Source: Armatimonadota bacterium
GTDB lineage: Bacteria; Armatimonadota; Fimbriimonadia; Fimbriimonadales; Fimbriimonadaceae
Direction of reading: 5' to 3'
Assembly (NCBI GenBank): GCA_017303935.1
Contig: JAFLBD010000001.1
Coordinates: forward strand, 620,001-684,000
Length of the DNA: 64,000 nucleotides
The position numbers and the translations under genes were made by a program. Of the stretch, positions 17,346 to 25,923 are shown piece by piece; positions within the stretch are counted from its first letter, which is position 1; each line of letters starts with the position of its first letter. The notes beneath the pieces were generated by a model. The model had not been told where the DNA came from. It ran no database searches and saw only the letters and a list, made by a program, of their open reading frames with translations.

Positions 17346-17372
17346 CCAGGTGCCAATTCGGTTGGTACCTGG
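17346..17372 (+). other. Stable stem-loop between the HDOD gene and fliD
   Basis: An 11-bp stem (17346-17356 with 17362-17372, one G-U pair) carries a five-base TTCGG loop. No T run follows, so it is more likely an RNA-processing or stability element, or a weak attenuator that lowers or separates fliD expression, than a true terminator. Confidence 0.6.
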
Positions 17373-17400
17373 AATAAATCCTTAAAGTGGGGATTTGAAC

Positions 17401-19665
17401 ATGGCTGTAGGTAGTAGTACAGGAATTACGTTTAGCGGATTGGCGAGTGGGATCGATACTGATTCCATCGTTTCGCGGTTGATCGAACTCGAATCACAAC
17501 CGATTCAGCGGATCAAGCAGCAGCAAGCGATCCTCCAGAACCGCAAATCGGCCTACGATCAGCTTCGAAATCAGATCGTCAGCTTCAATTCCACCATTGC
17601 CGCATTCAACAGTCCGCTCTCGTTTTCAGGAATGAAGACGACCAGCTCGGACACCTCTTTGGCGACAGTCACAGCGACATCTGGTGGCGACGAAGGCGTC
17701 CACGATCTCATCGTCAAGAAGCTCGCCACAGCCCATAAATTGGCTTCGAAGGCTCAAACGAATCCTACTTCAACACTGGGCTTGGCCGGGTCATTTAAGG
17801 TCAACGATGCTTCGATTTCAGTTTCAGCATCTGACACTCTCACTTCGATTGCGCAAAAAATCAATGACGCTAACGTTGATGTCACCGCTTCGATCATCAA
17901 CGGCGGAACTGGCAAGGCTTATCTAAGCTTGACGAGCAAAAAGACCGGCCTTGAGAACGCGATCGAATTGCAAGATGTTGTTGGAACTACAGCTCGCGCA
18001 CGCCATAACGGCGTGCTAGCAAAGCTTGGATTGATCGACGTTGCCGCGGAGACCGAAGTCGAGAACGGCGTTCACTCTAGAACATTTGCAAATCCCACCG
18101 ACCCACTGGCGATGCTTGATGGCGGATTGAGCGAGATCAAGCTCGGTGTGAACGGTACTGAGTTTGCTTTTGACGCTTCTACGAAGTCCCTTAACGATAT
18201 CGTGAACGACATCAACGCACAGAACATTCCCGGTGTTCTGGCGGACGTCGAAGGAAACGCAACCGATGGGTACCGACTGCGCATCGCAGGTATTCCTGAT
18301 CCGACAATCACTCTCGGCGACGAGTTTGGATTTACGGCAACCACCCGATCGACAAATTACTCGGCGATCAACGACACAGTTTTGGTCAGCGCCGCAGATG
18401 CCGAATTCTCGGTAGACGGCATTAATTTCACCTCAGCAGAGAATACAAACACGTCGATCATTGGCGGCGCCACCATCAATTTTGTGAAGGCGGATCCAAC
18501 CAAGTCGGTGGCGATTTCTGTGAGTAAGGACACGGACGCCTCCGTTGGATTGGTCAAGAGCTTTGTGACTGCGTACAATCGGTTGAATTCGTTCATCCGG
18601 GACAACGCTAAGTTCGACTCAGACACGTTTGAATCCGGAATTTTCTTCAGCGACAACGTGGCGAATACGGTGCTAAATCAGTTGTCGAACATGCTTTTCA
18701 CGCCGGTATCTGGGTTGTCAAGCTCAATGAACAACCTGACCCAGCTTGGGATCACTTTTGACTCCAACGCAGCTTTGAAGCTGGATGAATCAGTCTTGAA
18801 ATCGAAGCTCGAGTCAGACACTACGGGCACCGCAAATATTCTCCGCACATTTGGAACTTCTGCAAACAACGAACTCAAATTTGTGTCCAGTGGAAGCAAG
18901 ACCAAGAGCTCATCTGGCGATGGCTACGATGTCAATATCACTCAGGTCGCCAAGAAGACTCAGTTCACTTCTTCGGTCGCGCAATCCGGACTTTCGGCTG
19001 CCGAAGAGACATTGACTTTCACAGGCACAGTTTTTGGCTCGACACCGATAAGCATCAACCTATCTGCTGGCAGTTCGGCGAGCGATACGGTATCGAGAAT
19101 CAATGCGGACTCCCGTCTCAACGGCAACGTTGAGGCCGAGTTGGTGGATGGAAAGATCGTTGTTCGTAGCAAGCGATACGGTGCTGCAGCAGATTTTCTG
19201 GTCACGAGCAACCTCTCCGCAGCGAGCAACAACTCTGGAATTGGAACCTTTGGACAAGCAACTAAGATCACCGGAACAGACGTTCAAGGCACGATCAATG
19301 GTGAAGCCGCAACCGGCTCCGGGCAGTTCTTGCTCGGGAAAGCAGACAATGCGACAACCGAAGGGTTGCAAATTCAATACACGGGCACTGCAACCGGTGC
19401 GATCGGCAAATTGAAGGTCACAAAAGGCGTGGGATCGATGCTTCTCGACATCGTTGACTCGCTTACGAATACAACCAACGGACTTTTCACGACGAGCAAC
19501 ACTGGGCTGGATTCGCAGATCAACGAAATGACAGACCAGATCAAGTCGATGCAAACTCGAATCTCTGAGCGGACCGTCGAACTGAAGACGAAGTTCGCTG
19601 CGATGGAATCTGCGATGGCGGCGTCTCAGCAGCAGTTAGCGCGTCTGCAGCAGATGCTCAAGTAG
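17401..19665 (+). CDS. fliD: Flagellar hook-associated protein 2 (filament cap FliD)
   Basis: The N-terminus TFSGLASGIDTDSIVSRLIE is the FliD signature, and the C-terminus carries the matching coiled-coil (about 700-754, with QINEMTDQIKSMQTRISERT). The protein caps the growing filament and helps flagellin fold outside the cell. At 754 residues it is long for the family; the extra length is in the surface-exposed Ser/Thr-rich centre, where two hook-IN-like repeats are visible (DTLTSIAQKIND and DTVSRINADS). ATG 17401 follows GGGGA. It overlaps the converging dapF by 8 bases. No flagellin or hook gene accompanies it. Confidence 0.94.
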   Translation: MAVGSSTGITFSGLASGIDTDSIVSRLIELESQPIQRIKQQQAILQNRKSAYDQLRNQIVSFNSTIAAFNSPLSFSGMKTTSSDTSLATVTATSGGDEGVHDLIVKKLATAHKLASKAQTNPTSTLGLAGSFKVNDASISVSASDTLTSIAQKINDANVDVTASIINGGTGKAYLSLTSKKTGLENAIELQDVVGTTARARHNGVLAKLGLIDVAAETEVENGVHSRTFANPTDPLAMLDGGLSEIKLGVNGTEFAFDASTKSLNDIVNDINAQNIPGVLADVEGNATDGYRLRIAGIPDPTITLGDEFGFTATTRSTNYSAINDTVLVSAADAEFSVDGINFTSAENTNTSIIGGATINFVKADPTKSVAISVSKDTDASVGLVKSFVTAYNRLNSFIRDNAKFDSDTFESGIFFSDNVANTVLNQLSNMLFTPVSGLSSSMNNLTQLGITFDSNAALKLDESVLKSKLESDTTGTANILRTFGTSANNELKFVSSGSKTKSSSGDGYDVNITQVAKKTQFTSSVAQSGLSAAEETLTFTGTVFGSTPISINLSAGSSASDTVSRINADSRLNGNVEAELVDGKIVVRSKRYGAAADFLVTSNLSAASNNSGIGTFGQATKITGTDVQGTINGEAATGSGQFLLGKADNATTEGLQIQYTGTATGAIGKLKVTKGVGSMLLDIVDSLTNTTNGLFTTSNTGLDSQINEMTDQIKSMQTRISERTVELKTKFAAMESAMAASQQQLARLQQMLK

Positions 19666-20443
19666 CGCTGAACTCGCCCGTAAATACAAATCTAGCCGGA
19701 CCAGCCATTTCCAATTGCTGGTCCGAAATCTTTCTGATATGAAGTGTTCCGCCTGGTAATCGGATCGATACGGTTGGGTCGAGCCGGCCGAGTTGCCATC
19801 CCACAAACGCTACTGCGCAAGCTCCTGATCCGCAGGCTAGCGTCGCACCGGCACCACGTTCCCAAGTGAGCATGGTGGCTTCAGTCGGGGAATCGATGCG
19901 CGCGAAATGGACGTTGGTGCGATGCGGGAACATCGAATGGACCTCTAGTTCAGGACCAAAAGCCAAATGTTGGTCGTGGAGTTCATCCACAAAAATGACC
20001 AGATGCGGGTTCCCAACCCATGCCGTGGAACCGTAAAACTCATTTGATCCTAAGCTAAACGATTGATCTGTTAACGAGCAGTCTTGGGTTTCAGCGACAG
20101 GCATCGGGAACAAGATGTTCGCTTGATGGTGGTGCACCCGGGTGGGATATTGATTCCCACTCATCAAGATGTTGAATTCATCTCCGGCCCCGCGCTCGTG
20201 GTACCAAATCGCAGCACATCTCAATCCGTTGCCGCACATCCCGCTCTCGGACCCATCCGGGTTGAACATCTGAAGAGAAGGAGATCGGGGATCGTCTACA
20301 ACCAAAAGTCCGTCTGCACCAACCCCAGTGTGGCGGTTGCAGACGGACTTTGAAAATGCCGAAAGATCAAGGTGTTCAACTTCATTTCCTCGAACGAGGA
20401 CGAAGTCGTTGCCGATGCCTTCACATTTCTCGAATGGAATCAA
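19658..20443 (-). CDS. dapF: Diaminopimelate epimerase
   Basis: Interconverts LL- and meso-diaminopimelate for lysine and peptidoglycan synthesis. Both catalytic cysteines are present in [12 protein letters not shown] and [10 protein letters not shown], and the N-terminal [11 protein letters not shown] is typical. It has 261 residues, slightly short. The start is TTG 20443, overlapping the hfq stop codon as TTGA, so translation is probably coupled to hfq. It is last in the minus-strand run from apt through miaA and hfq. Confidence 0.95.
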   Translation of the reverse strand: MIPFEKCEGIGNDFVLVRGNEVEHLDLSAFSKSVCNRHTGVGADGLLVVDDPRSPSLQMFNPDGSESGMCGNGLRCAAIWYHERGAGDEFNILMSGNQYPTRVHHHQANILFPMPVAETQDCSLTDQSFSLGSNEFYGSTAWVGNPHLVIFVDELHDQHLAFGPELEVHSMFPHRTNVHFARIDSPTEATMLTWERGAGATLACGSGACAVAFVGWQLGRLDPTVSIRLPGGTLHIRKISDQQLEMAGPARFVFTGEFSAT

Positions 20444-20706
20444 TTTTCGTCGTGTGCTGGCTCTTCGTGATCGTCTCGGTGGTGCTGTCCGCCACCAATT
20501 GGCCGAGAGGGAACAATGCTCGTGATCGCGTGCTTGTACACGAGTTGCGTAGGTTTGCCGGGAGTATCCAGCATAACGGTGAATGCATCAAAACCGCGAA
20601 CTTGACCGCGCAGTTGAACGCCACCCATCAGATAAATTGTAACACCAATGTTCTCTTTTCGAACCTGGTTCAAAAACATGTCTTGGAGATTAATTGACTT
20701 TCCCAT
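20440..20706 (-). CDS. hfq: RNA chaperone Hfq
   Basis: The 88-residue Sm-like protein has the Sm1 segment [20 protein letters not shown], a [18 protein letters not shown] strand pair and the Sm2 motif YKHAI followed by VPSRP. It forms hexamers that pair small RNAs with mRNAs. The C-terminal tail is short and His/Asp-rich. The miaA-hfq order is widespread in bacteria and supports the call. It is 14 bases after miaA and overlaps dapF. Confidence 0.96.
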   Translation of the reverse strand: MGKSINLQDMFLNQVRKENIGVTIYLMGGVQLRGQVRGFDAFTVMLDTPGKPTQLVYKHAITSIVPSRPIGGGQHHRDDHEEPAHDEN

Positions 20707-20720
20707 TTGTATCCTGTTGT

Positions 20721-21608
20721 TTACTTGCTTATTTGATTTAGGATAGTTTCTATTGATTTCGAAATAGGCAATCCGATTTCAGAAATATCTAACCATAGAA
20801 GTTTTGGCTCTTTTCGCAGCCACGCACGTTGACGTTTTGCGTACCGGCGTGTGCTCGTAAAGATGGAGTCTGAAAGCGCTTCAAAACAGTCTGACCCACT
20901 CTCCAGAAACTCGTAAATTTCAGAATACCCAATCGCTCGAAAGGCAGGGCAACTCGGATCGAAACCTTGCGTAGAGAGCGCACGGACCTCCTCAATCCAC
21001 CCGTTATTGAGCATTTCAATGAGGCGAGTTTTGATATTGTGATCCAGCGCTGAAGTGGGCACATCAAGCCCAAATTTAGTAACTTGAAACGGTGGAATTT
21101 CGAATTTGAGCGGCTTGGATTTGGACTCAGCACGCTCAAGCGCTCGTTTGACTCGGATCGGATTCAACCGGTCGACGTTGGTTCCCGGTGCGACCTGATC
21201 AAGGCGAGAAAGCGCTTCTTCTAATGACAGGGTTGCGAGTTCTTCCCGCAATCCGTCTGGCGGTGGTGGATAGAGCGCGTCGAAGCCTTCTAGGAGCGCA
21301 CGAATGTAAAAACCGGTGCCGCCAACAAGCACCACGTTCTGCCGCGTTTCCCAACAATTTTCTAGAACTCGAACAGCGTCGAGCACGAATTCACCCGCGC
21401 CGTACGAATCAGCCGGATACTTGATGTCGATGAGGGCGTATCTGCTTCGTGAATCTGGCTTGTTGGTGCCGATATCCAGTCCGCGATAGACTTGAAAAGC
21501 ATCCGCAGAGATCAGCTGAGCATCGAGTTGGGCAGCAAGAGATTCTGCGATGGCGCTCTTGCCAGACGCAGTCGGCCCCATAATCGCAACGAGTTTGGGG
21601 CCGGACAT
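20721..21608 (-). CDS. miaA: tRNA dimethylallyltransferase
   Basis: Adds the dimethylallyl group to A37 of tRNAs that read codons starting with U. The P-loop [15 protein letters not shown], the [19 protein letters not shown] substrate motif and [16 protein letters not shown] are all present in 295 residues, a normal length. ATG 21608 lies three bases after the stop of the small exported protein gene, so it belongs to the apt-miaA-hfq-dapF operon. Confidence 0.96.
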   Translation of the reverse strand: MSGPKLVAIMGPTASGKSAIAESLAAQLDAQLISADAFQVYRGLDIGTNKPDSRSRYALIDIKYPADSYGAGEFVLDAVRVLENCWETRQNVVLVGGTGFYIRALLEGFDALYPPPPDGLREELATLSLEEALSRLDQVAPGTNVDRLNPIRVKRALERAESKSKPLKFEIPPFQVTKFGLDVPTSALDHNIKTRLIEMLNNGWIEEVRALSTQGFDPSCPAFRAIGYSEIYEFLESGSDCFEALSDSIFTSTRRYAKRQRAWLRKEPKLLWLDISEIGLPISKSIETILNQISK

Positions 21609-21611
21609 GGC

Positions 21612-22007
21612 TTACGACTTTGGCTTTGGCAACAGCTTGACGCCGTACTTCTTGCCTTCTTTCTTGGAGATGTCGATTTCGTTCTTAAAGGTCTGGGTGC
21701 CAACCTTCTTTTCGGCGGCAAACTGACCGGTGACCACCACGAGGTCATCATTCTTGACTGGCTTTGCCATGTGGTCGCGCATATAGACGCTGAGTTCCTT
21801 GTTCTCGCCCTTCAGCTTAAAGACGGTGTACTTGTTGCCGGCCTTGCTGGTCTTGGCCTTGAACTCAGAGACCGTTCCTTTGACCACAACATCTTTGCCA
21901 TCGTATTTCTTAGGCTCCTTGATGACTTGACCGACGGTTAACGGAGCCGCCGCATAAGCGACCAAAACTGCGCCCAGCGCGAGAATCGAAATGAATTTTG
22001 TTTTCAT
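21612..22007 (-). CDS. Exported OB-fold-like small protein
   Basis: A signal peptide (MKTKFISILALGAVLVAYAAA) precedes about 110 residues with a five-strand pattern: PKKYDGKDVVVKGTVSEF, then YTVFKLKGENKELSVYM and NDDLVVVTGQF. This resembles the OB folds of bacterial exported NirD- or tRNA-anti-like proteins that bind ligands or nucleic acid. The C-terminus is Lys-rich. I chose ATG 22007, one base after the apt stop codon, since the longer ORF would place a signal peptide internally. Function unknown. Confidence 0.65.
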   Translation of the reverse strand: MKTKFISILALGAVLVAYAAAPLTVGQVIKEPKKYDGKDVVVKGTVSEFKAKTSKAGNKYTVFKLKGENKELSVYMRDHMAKPVKNDDLVVVTGQFAAEKKVGTQTFKNEIDISKKEGKKYGVKLLPKPKS

Positions 22008-22008
22008 A

Positions 22009-22530
22009 TCAGTAAGTAATGAGTGAGTCGACGGTGTAGCCCAAAAGGTTCTTGCGTCCTTCCAGAAATTCAAGTTCAACCATGAACCCGATGCCACAGA
22101 CGTTGCCATTCAAGCGCTCGACGAGCCGTGCGCTCGCAGCAGCAGTGCCGCCGGTCGCCAACAAGTCGTCAACGATGTAGGCTCGTTGCCCCGGGTTGAT
22201 CGAGTCGGTGTGCATTTCGATAGTGTTCGTGCCGTACTCGAGCGCATATTCCTCGGTGACTCGCTCGTAGGGAAGTTTGCCCAGTTTGCGAGTCAGTACA
22301 AAGGGAAGTCCCAAACTCATTGCGATTGGCACCCCAAAAATGAATCCGCGGCTTTCGATCCCAACGATGACATCTGGTTGATGTTGACGAGCCAACGCCA
22401 CCAGGCCGTCAATGGCTTCGGCAAAGGCTGCCGGGTGTTGAAGAACAGGGGTGATGTCTTTAAACATGATCCCTGGCTTCGGAAAATCGGGCACATCCCG
22501 AATCAAAGAATGCGCAAGATACTCGCTCAT
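22009..22530 (-). CDS. apt: Adenine phosphoribosyltransferase
   Basis: Salvages adenine to AMP with PRPP in the cytoplasm. The PRPP-binding loop VDDLLATGGTAAA and the N-terminal IRDVPDFPKPGIMFKDITPVL are diagnostic; 173 residues is normal. It opens a minus-strand operon and is divergent from the ferredoxin gene with just 37 bases between the start codons. A -10-like TATCAT ends nine bases before the ATG and no ribosome site is present, so its mRNA may be leaderless. Confidence 0.96.
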   Translation of the reverse strand: MSEYLAHSLIRDVPDFPKPGIMFKDITPVLQHPAAFAEAIDGLVALARQHQPDVIVGIESRGFIFGVPIAMSLGLPFVLTRKLGKLPYERVTEEYALEYGTNTIEMHTDSINPGQRAYIVDDLLATGGTAAASARLVERLNGNVCGIGFMVELEFLEGRKNLLGYTVDSLITY

Positions 22531-22539
22531 TTCGGGGGC

Positions 22540-22545
22540 ATGATA
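22540..22545 (-). promoter_or_regulatory. Candidate -10 element (TATCAT) of apt
   Basis: Read on the minus strand it is GGG then TATCAT, ending nine bases before ATG 22530. The transcription start would fall within a few bases of the start codon. Confidence 0.5.
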
Positions 22546-22553
22546 CCCTACGG

Positions 22554-22559
22554 TATGCT
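22554..22559 (+). promoter_or_regulatory. Candidate -10 element (TATGCT) of the ferredoxin gene
   Basis: GG then TATGCT ends eight bases before ATG 22568 with no Shine-Dalgarno between. Its -35 region would lie over the apt -10 and the apt start codon. Confidence 0.5.
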
Positions 22560-22567
22560 AGCGGCTT

Positions 22568-22891
22568 ATGCCAAAGCACTCAATTGAGGTTGTTGGATTC
22601 GGCACATTTGAAGTCGAAGCCGGAAAGAAATTGGTGAAAGCCATCGAAGAAAATGGCGTTGACATCAGCCACCGATGCGGGGGAAATGCGCGATGCACAA
22701 CTTGCAACGTGAAATTCCACTCAGACGAGCCAGAGATGGGGCAGGTGGAACACGATTCGCTCGAAGAAGACGGCGTCCTCGGTCAATTTAGGCTGAGCTG
22801 CCAGATTCGAGTGGATCGGGATATGAAGGTCGAACCGCTGACCTTATGCTCAGCAAAGGGCTGGACTCCAGGCGAGGATGTCGAAGACTGA
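22568..22891 (+). CDS. [2Fe-2S] ferredoxin
   Basis: The 107-residue protein has the plant-type cluster motif RCGGNARCTTC (Cys-x5-Cys-x2-Cys) and the fourth ligand in RLSCQIRV, with GFGTFEVEAGKKLVKAIEENG before it. It should carry electrons in the cytoplasm; the spacing suits the vertebrate/adrenodoxin-like or bacterial general ferredoxins, and the redox partner cannot be told. It overlaps the following peptidase gene by 14 bases. Confidence 0.9.
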   Translation: MPKHSIEVVGFGTFEVEAGKKLVKAIEENGVDISHRCGGNARCTTCNVKFHSDEPEMGQVEHDSLEEDGVLGQFRLSCQIRVDRDMKVEPLTLCSAKGWTPGEDVED

Positions 22892-24017
22892 GCTGATGGT
22901 AAACGAACAGCGGCTGGTCAAGCTTTTTAAGGACCTCGTGCTGATCAACGCGCCCGCACTCCAGGAAAAGGAGTGTTTCGACTTTGTTCGGGCGGAGTTG
23001 GAGACGATGGGTTTGGAAGTTTGGGAAGACGACGCTGGATCCCAAATCGGCGGGAATTGCAACAACTTGATTGCAGTACTTCGCGGCAACGATTCCAGCG
23101 CACCGAAAATTTTCTTTTCGGCTCACCTCGACACCGTTGAGCCGACTGCAGGACTCAAATTGGTCGAAAAAGATGGCGTCATCTATTCGGACGGCACGAC
23201 GATTTTGGGCGCAGACGATAAGGCTGGCATGGCCCCGGCGATCGAGTGCATACGTCTTTTGCAACAGCACAAGCCCGCTCACGGTGATGTCTATCTCCTG
23301 TTTTCCGTTGCAGAAGAGATCGGGCTAAAGGGCGCATTCGCGCTAAAGATTGAAGATCTCGGGCTCGATTTCGGATACGTATTGGACACAGGTCCTCCAG
23401 TCGGTAGCTTCGTCAACCGCACTGCTACTCACGACAAGCTTGATATTGAGGTGATCGGCAAACCTGCGCATAGCGGCAAAGATCCAGAGAAGGGAATCAA
23501 CGCCATTGTGGTCGCAGCGCACGCGATTTCAAAGATGAAAGTGGGCAGGATTAGCCCGGAAACAACTTCGAACTTGGGGATCATCGAAGGCGGCACCGCA
23601 ACCAACGTGGTATGTCCATCAGTTCGTATCTGGGCAGAGGCTCGGAGCACCAATGTCGAAGAGCTTGATGTCCAAACCGCCCACATGATCGAGTGTTTTG
23701 AGCAAGCGGCCGCGCAGTTCGGGACAGTGGTCAATATCCACCACGATCGGCACTACAAAGCCTACACGGTGCCAGAAGAATCTAAGGTGATTCAAATCGC
23801 AAAGCGTGCGAGCGAGGCTCTTGGCCTAGACCCTGTGATGCGGACGACTTTGGGAGGAAGTGATGCCAATGCCTATAACGCTAAAGGTGTGCCCACCATC
23901 GTTGTCGCAACCGGTATGGACAAGATTCACACCCATCAAGAATTCGTGCCTATCAAAGACTTGGTGGAGCTGACAAAGCTCTGTTATCAGATCGTGATTG
24001 AGGCACAAAAGGCCTAG
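22878..24017 (+). CDS. M20 family metallopeptidase, PepT-like
   Basis: A two-zinc aminopeptidase of the tripeptidase-T branch. Metal and catalytic motifs are visible: SAHLDTVEP (His and the catalytic Asp), GADDKAGMAP (bridging Asp), FSVAEEIGLKGA (catalytic Glu pair), DTG and the C-terminal HTHQEFVPI. The 379-residue length fits. GTG and ATG alternatives exist; ATG 22878 overlaps the ferredoxin end and ATG 22896 is a shorter option. It probably completes breakdown of short peptides in the cytoplasm. Confidence 0.92.
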   Translation: MSKTELMVNEQRLVKLFKDLVLINAPALQEKECFDFVRAELETMGLEVWEDDAGSQIGGNCNNLIAVLRGNDSSAPKIFFSAHLDTVEPTAGLKLVEKDGVIYSDGTTILGADDKAGMAPAIECIRLLQQHKPAHGDVYLLFSVAEEIGLKGAFALKIEDLGLDFGYVLDTGPPVGSFVNRTATHDKLDIEVIGKPAHSGKDPEKGINAIVVAAHAISKMKVGRISPETTSNLGIIEGGTATNVVCPSVRIWAEARSTNVEELDVQTAHMIECFEQAAAQFGTVVNIHHDRHYKAYTVPEESKVIQIAKRASEALGLDPVMRTTLGGSDANAYNAKGVPTIVVATGMDKIHTHQEFVPIKDLVELTKLCYQIVIEAQKA

Positions 24018-24074
24018 GATTGGAAATTCCAGGCGGAAATGAAATAGTATAAAGACAGTTCGGATAATCCGTTA

Positions 24075-24129
24075 GGCATTTGCGTGAGCGGTTGGAAACT
24101 TTAGGAAAGTAGCCAGGATCGCAAACTCC
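24075..24129 (+). promoter_or_regulatory. Structured RNA leader upstream of the barrel-protein gene
   Basis: Nested pairing is visible: TTTGCG (24079-24084) with CGCAAA (24120-24125), inside it GGTT (24090-24093) with AGCC (24111-24114), and inside that ACTTT (24098-24102) with AAAGT (24106-24110) around a three-base loop. GG 24075-24076 can also pair with CC 24128-24129. The element ends 35 bases before the ATG. It could be a riboswitch, protein-binding leader or stability element; I cannot match it to a known class. Confidence 0.45.
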
Positions 24130-24163
24130 AGCACGGATTTATCCTGAATTGTTGAGGAGAATC

Positions 24164-24730
24164 ATGAAGAAGACCCTGCTATTAACTTTGTGCGGTTTGG
24201 CCGCTTTGACTTCGACCGCGTTCGCCGCAGGTAACCCTGTCGGTGGCACCGTTCGACTTGGACTTTTCCGACCTAACGATGGCGATACACGAGACGTCAC
24301 CGCTGATTCGTGGTTCGGATTTGGCTTGGATTACAAACTCCGAGATGTACAGTTTGGCAATTCGCCAATGAAGTACTCGTACATGATCTCGCTGGACTAT
24401 TTGAACAAGTCTGCTGACTTCGGTTCATTGTCGGGCGACATGCGCACCATGCCGATCCTGTTCAACGTAGTCGCTTCAATGGATAACGGCTTCTACTACA
24501 TGGCCGGCGCCGGTGTCGCGTTTACGCGATTCTCGGGCTTGGTACTCACTGCTCCAGAAGCAAGAGGAACATCCTCGGTTGTCACCGAAAATCGAACCAA
24601 GTTCGCTTACCAAGTTGGCGTTGGCTACAACCTTCCTGGTCAAACTCCACTCAGCATTGACTTGCGATACATGGGCAACGGAGACAAGGAACTCAGCGGT
24701 TTTGGCCTGTTCCTCGGCTACAAGTTCTAA
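24164..24730 (+). CDS. Outer-membrane beta-barrel protein
   Basis: A signal peptide (MKKTLLLTLCGLAALTSTAFA) leads into 165 residues of alternating strands, ending FGLFLGYKF with the terminal aromatic residue of outer-membrane barrels. YYMAGAGVAFTRFSG and YQVGVGYNLPG look like OmpW/OmpA-type small barrels. ATG 24164 is preceded by GAGGAG. It is a single-gene unit with a structured leader and a strong terminator, as expected for an abundant or controlled envelope protein. Substrate unknown. Confidence 0.75.
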   Translation: MKKTLLLTLCGLAALTSTAFAAGNPVGGTVRLGLFRPNDGDTRDVTADSWFGFGLDYKLRDVQFGNSPMKYSYMISLDYLNKSADFGSLSGDMRTMPILFNVVASMDNGFYYMAGAGVAFTRFSGLVLTAPEARGTSSVVTENRTKFAYQVGVGYNLPGQTPLSIDLRYMGNGDKELSGFGLFLGYKF

Positions 24731-24753
24731 TCTAAGAACGACCTATCAAGTTC

Positions 24754-24788
24754 AAAAAGCCCGGCAGTAATGCCGGGCTTTTTGTCAA
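24754..24788 (+). terminator. Rho-independent terminator after the barrel-protein gene
   Basis: A perfect 13-bp stem (24754-24766 with 24771-24783) with a GTAA loop; the stem ends in five T residues and is preceded by five A residues. Confidence 0.93.
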
Positions 24789-24870
24789 TTATTCCTGCTG
24801 TTGGCATAAATGCTAGGGTGCTCGCCTTCCGAAATCTGGAACCCCCTGTGTAGGGACAAGGATTGTGGAA

Positions 24871-25077
24871 ATGGCGGGAAAACAGTTGAAGGTAGTAAAA
24901 CTTCTGGAGCCGGAACTCTGCTTAGAATGTCGATTTGGGCACAAAGCTCAAGTCGAAATGAGCGATGGCCGAATGCAAACCATGGTGTATTGCAAGCGAC
25001 TCGACTGCGACAACTGGGACTATTCCAGCGCCGAACCCGCAAAAAACGTCGAGATTTCTGAAGAAGACGCTGCATAA
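24871..25077 (+). CDS. Small zinc-ribbon-like protein of unknown function
   Basis: The 68-residue protein has two cysteine pairs, LCLEC and YCKRLDC, separated by 23 residues with a His between, which suggests a zinc-binding knuckle. The C-terminus is acidic. ATG 24871 follows AAGGA by nine bases, better than the GTG at 24865. It lies 33 bases before accD, but accD has its own candidate promoter. I do not recognise a named family. Confidence 0.6.
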   Translation: MAGKQLKVVKLLEPELCLECRFGHKAQVEMSDGRMQTMVYCKRLDCDNWDYSSAEPAKNVEISEEDAA

Positions 25078-25096
25078 GCCAATCAAGATGTCGGGG

Positions 25097-25102
25097 TATC
25101 CT
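25097..25102 (+). promoter_or_regulatory. Candidate -10 element (TATCCT) of accD
   Basis: GGGG then TATCCT ends eight bases before ATG 25111 and no ribosome site lies between. Confidence 0.5.
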
Positions 25103-25110
25103 GACACCCT

Positions 25111-25923
25111 ATGCTCTTCGGACGCGGAAGATCCTCCGAACTCGATGGCGCTTTTGTGCAGTGTTCTGGTTGCAAAAAGACGCTATTCCGCCGCGAATTC
25201 GAAGAGAATTTATGGGTCTGTCCCCAATGCGGCCACCATCATCGCCTGACCCATCAACAGCGAATTGAAATCACCTTTGACGAAGGTAGCTTCGTTGAAC
25301 AAGATTCTGAACTCCAGAGCCTAGATCCACTTCAATTTCCAGATTATCGCGACAAGCTCGAAGGCGCGATGAAGAAGACTGGGATCAATGACAGCATCAT
25401 CTGCGGAATGGCCACCATCGACGGCCGAAAGGTCAGCGCGGCTGTTGCAGATTTTCACTTCATGGGCGGTTCCATGGGGAGCGTTGCAGGTGAGAAGATC
25501 ACCCGCACCCTAGAGCGAGCCGCTGACCAAAAAGTGCCTGCAGTGATCTTTTGCGCCTCAGGTGGAGCGCGCATGCAAGAAGGCTTGCTCAGTTTGATGC
25601 AGATGGCAAAGACCACTGCCGCAGTTGGGCGGTGTCGATCTGCCGGAGTACCGTTTATCGCCGTCTTTACTGATCCCACCATGGCAGGTGTGTTGGCGTC
25701 TTACGCTAGCGTAGCGGACATCATCATTGCCGAGCCTCGCGCCCAAGTTGGATTCGCCGGGGCACGTGTCAGCGCCCAGGCCCAAGTGAGTAAGGTGCCG
25801 GATGATTTTCAGAAGGCGGAATTCGTGCTGAGAAGCGGCATGATCGACAAGATCGTCGAGCGACGGATTCTCAAGAGCACTTTGGGCACGCTAGTCAAGA
25901 TCTTCTCGGAGGCGGTGAACTAA
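25111..25923 (+). CDS. accD: Acetyl-CoA carboxylase carboxyltransferase subunit beta
   Basis: Forms the carboxyltransferase with AccA, making malonyl-CoA. The N-terminal zinc ribbon is intact (VQCSGCKKTL and WVCPQCGHHH), followed by the crotonase-like core with FCASGGARMQEG and TDPTMAGVLASYA. The 270-residue length is normal. It starts accD-accA and overlaps accA by one base (TAATG). Confidence 0.96.
   Translation: MLFGRGRSSELDGAFVQCSGCKKTLFRREFEENLWVCPQCGHHHRLTHQQRIEITFDEGSFVEQDSELQSLDPLQFPDYRDKLEGAMKKTGINDSIICGMATIDGRKVSAAVADFHFMGGSMGSVAGEKITRTLERAADQKVPAVIFCASGGARMQEGLLSLMQMAKTTAAVGRCRSAGVPFIAVFTDPTMAGVLASYASVADIIIAEPRAQVGFAGARVSAQAQVSKVPDDFQKAEFVLRSGMIDKIVERRILKSTLGTLVKIFSEAVN

Noticed and set aside
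24061-24163. Assignment of the structured leader as a c-di-GMP riboswitch
   Set aside because: A CGCAAA segment recalls GEMM-I, but the other conserved core segments are absent; left as an unclassified structure.
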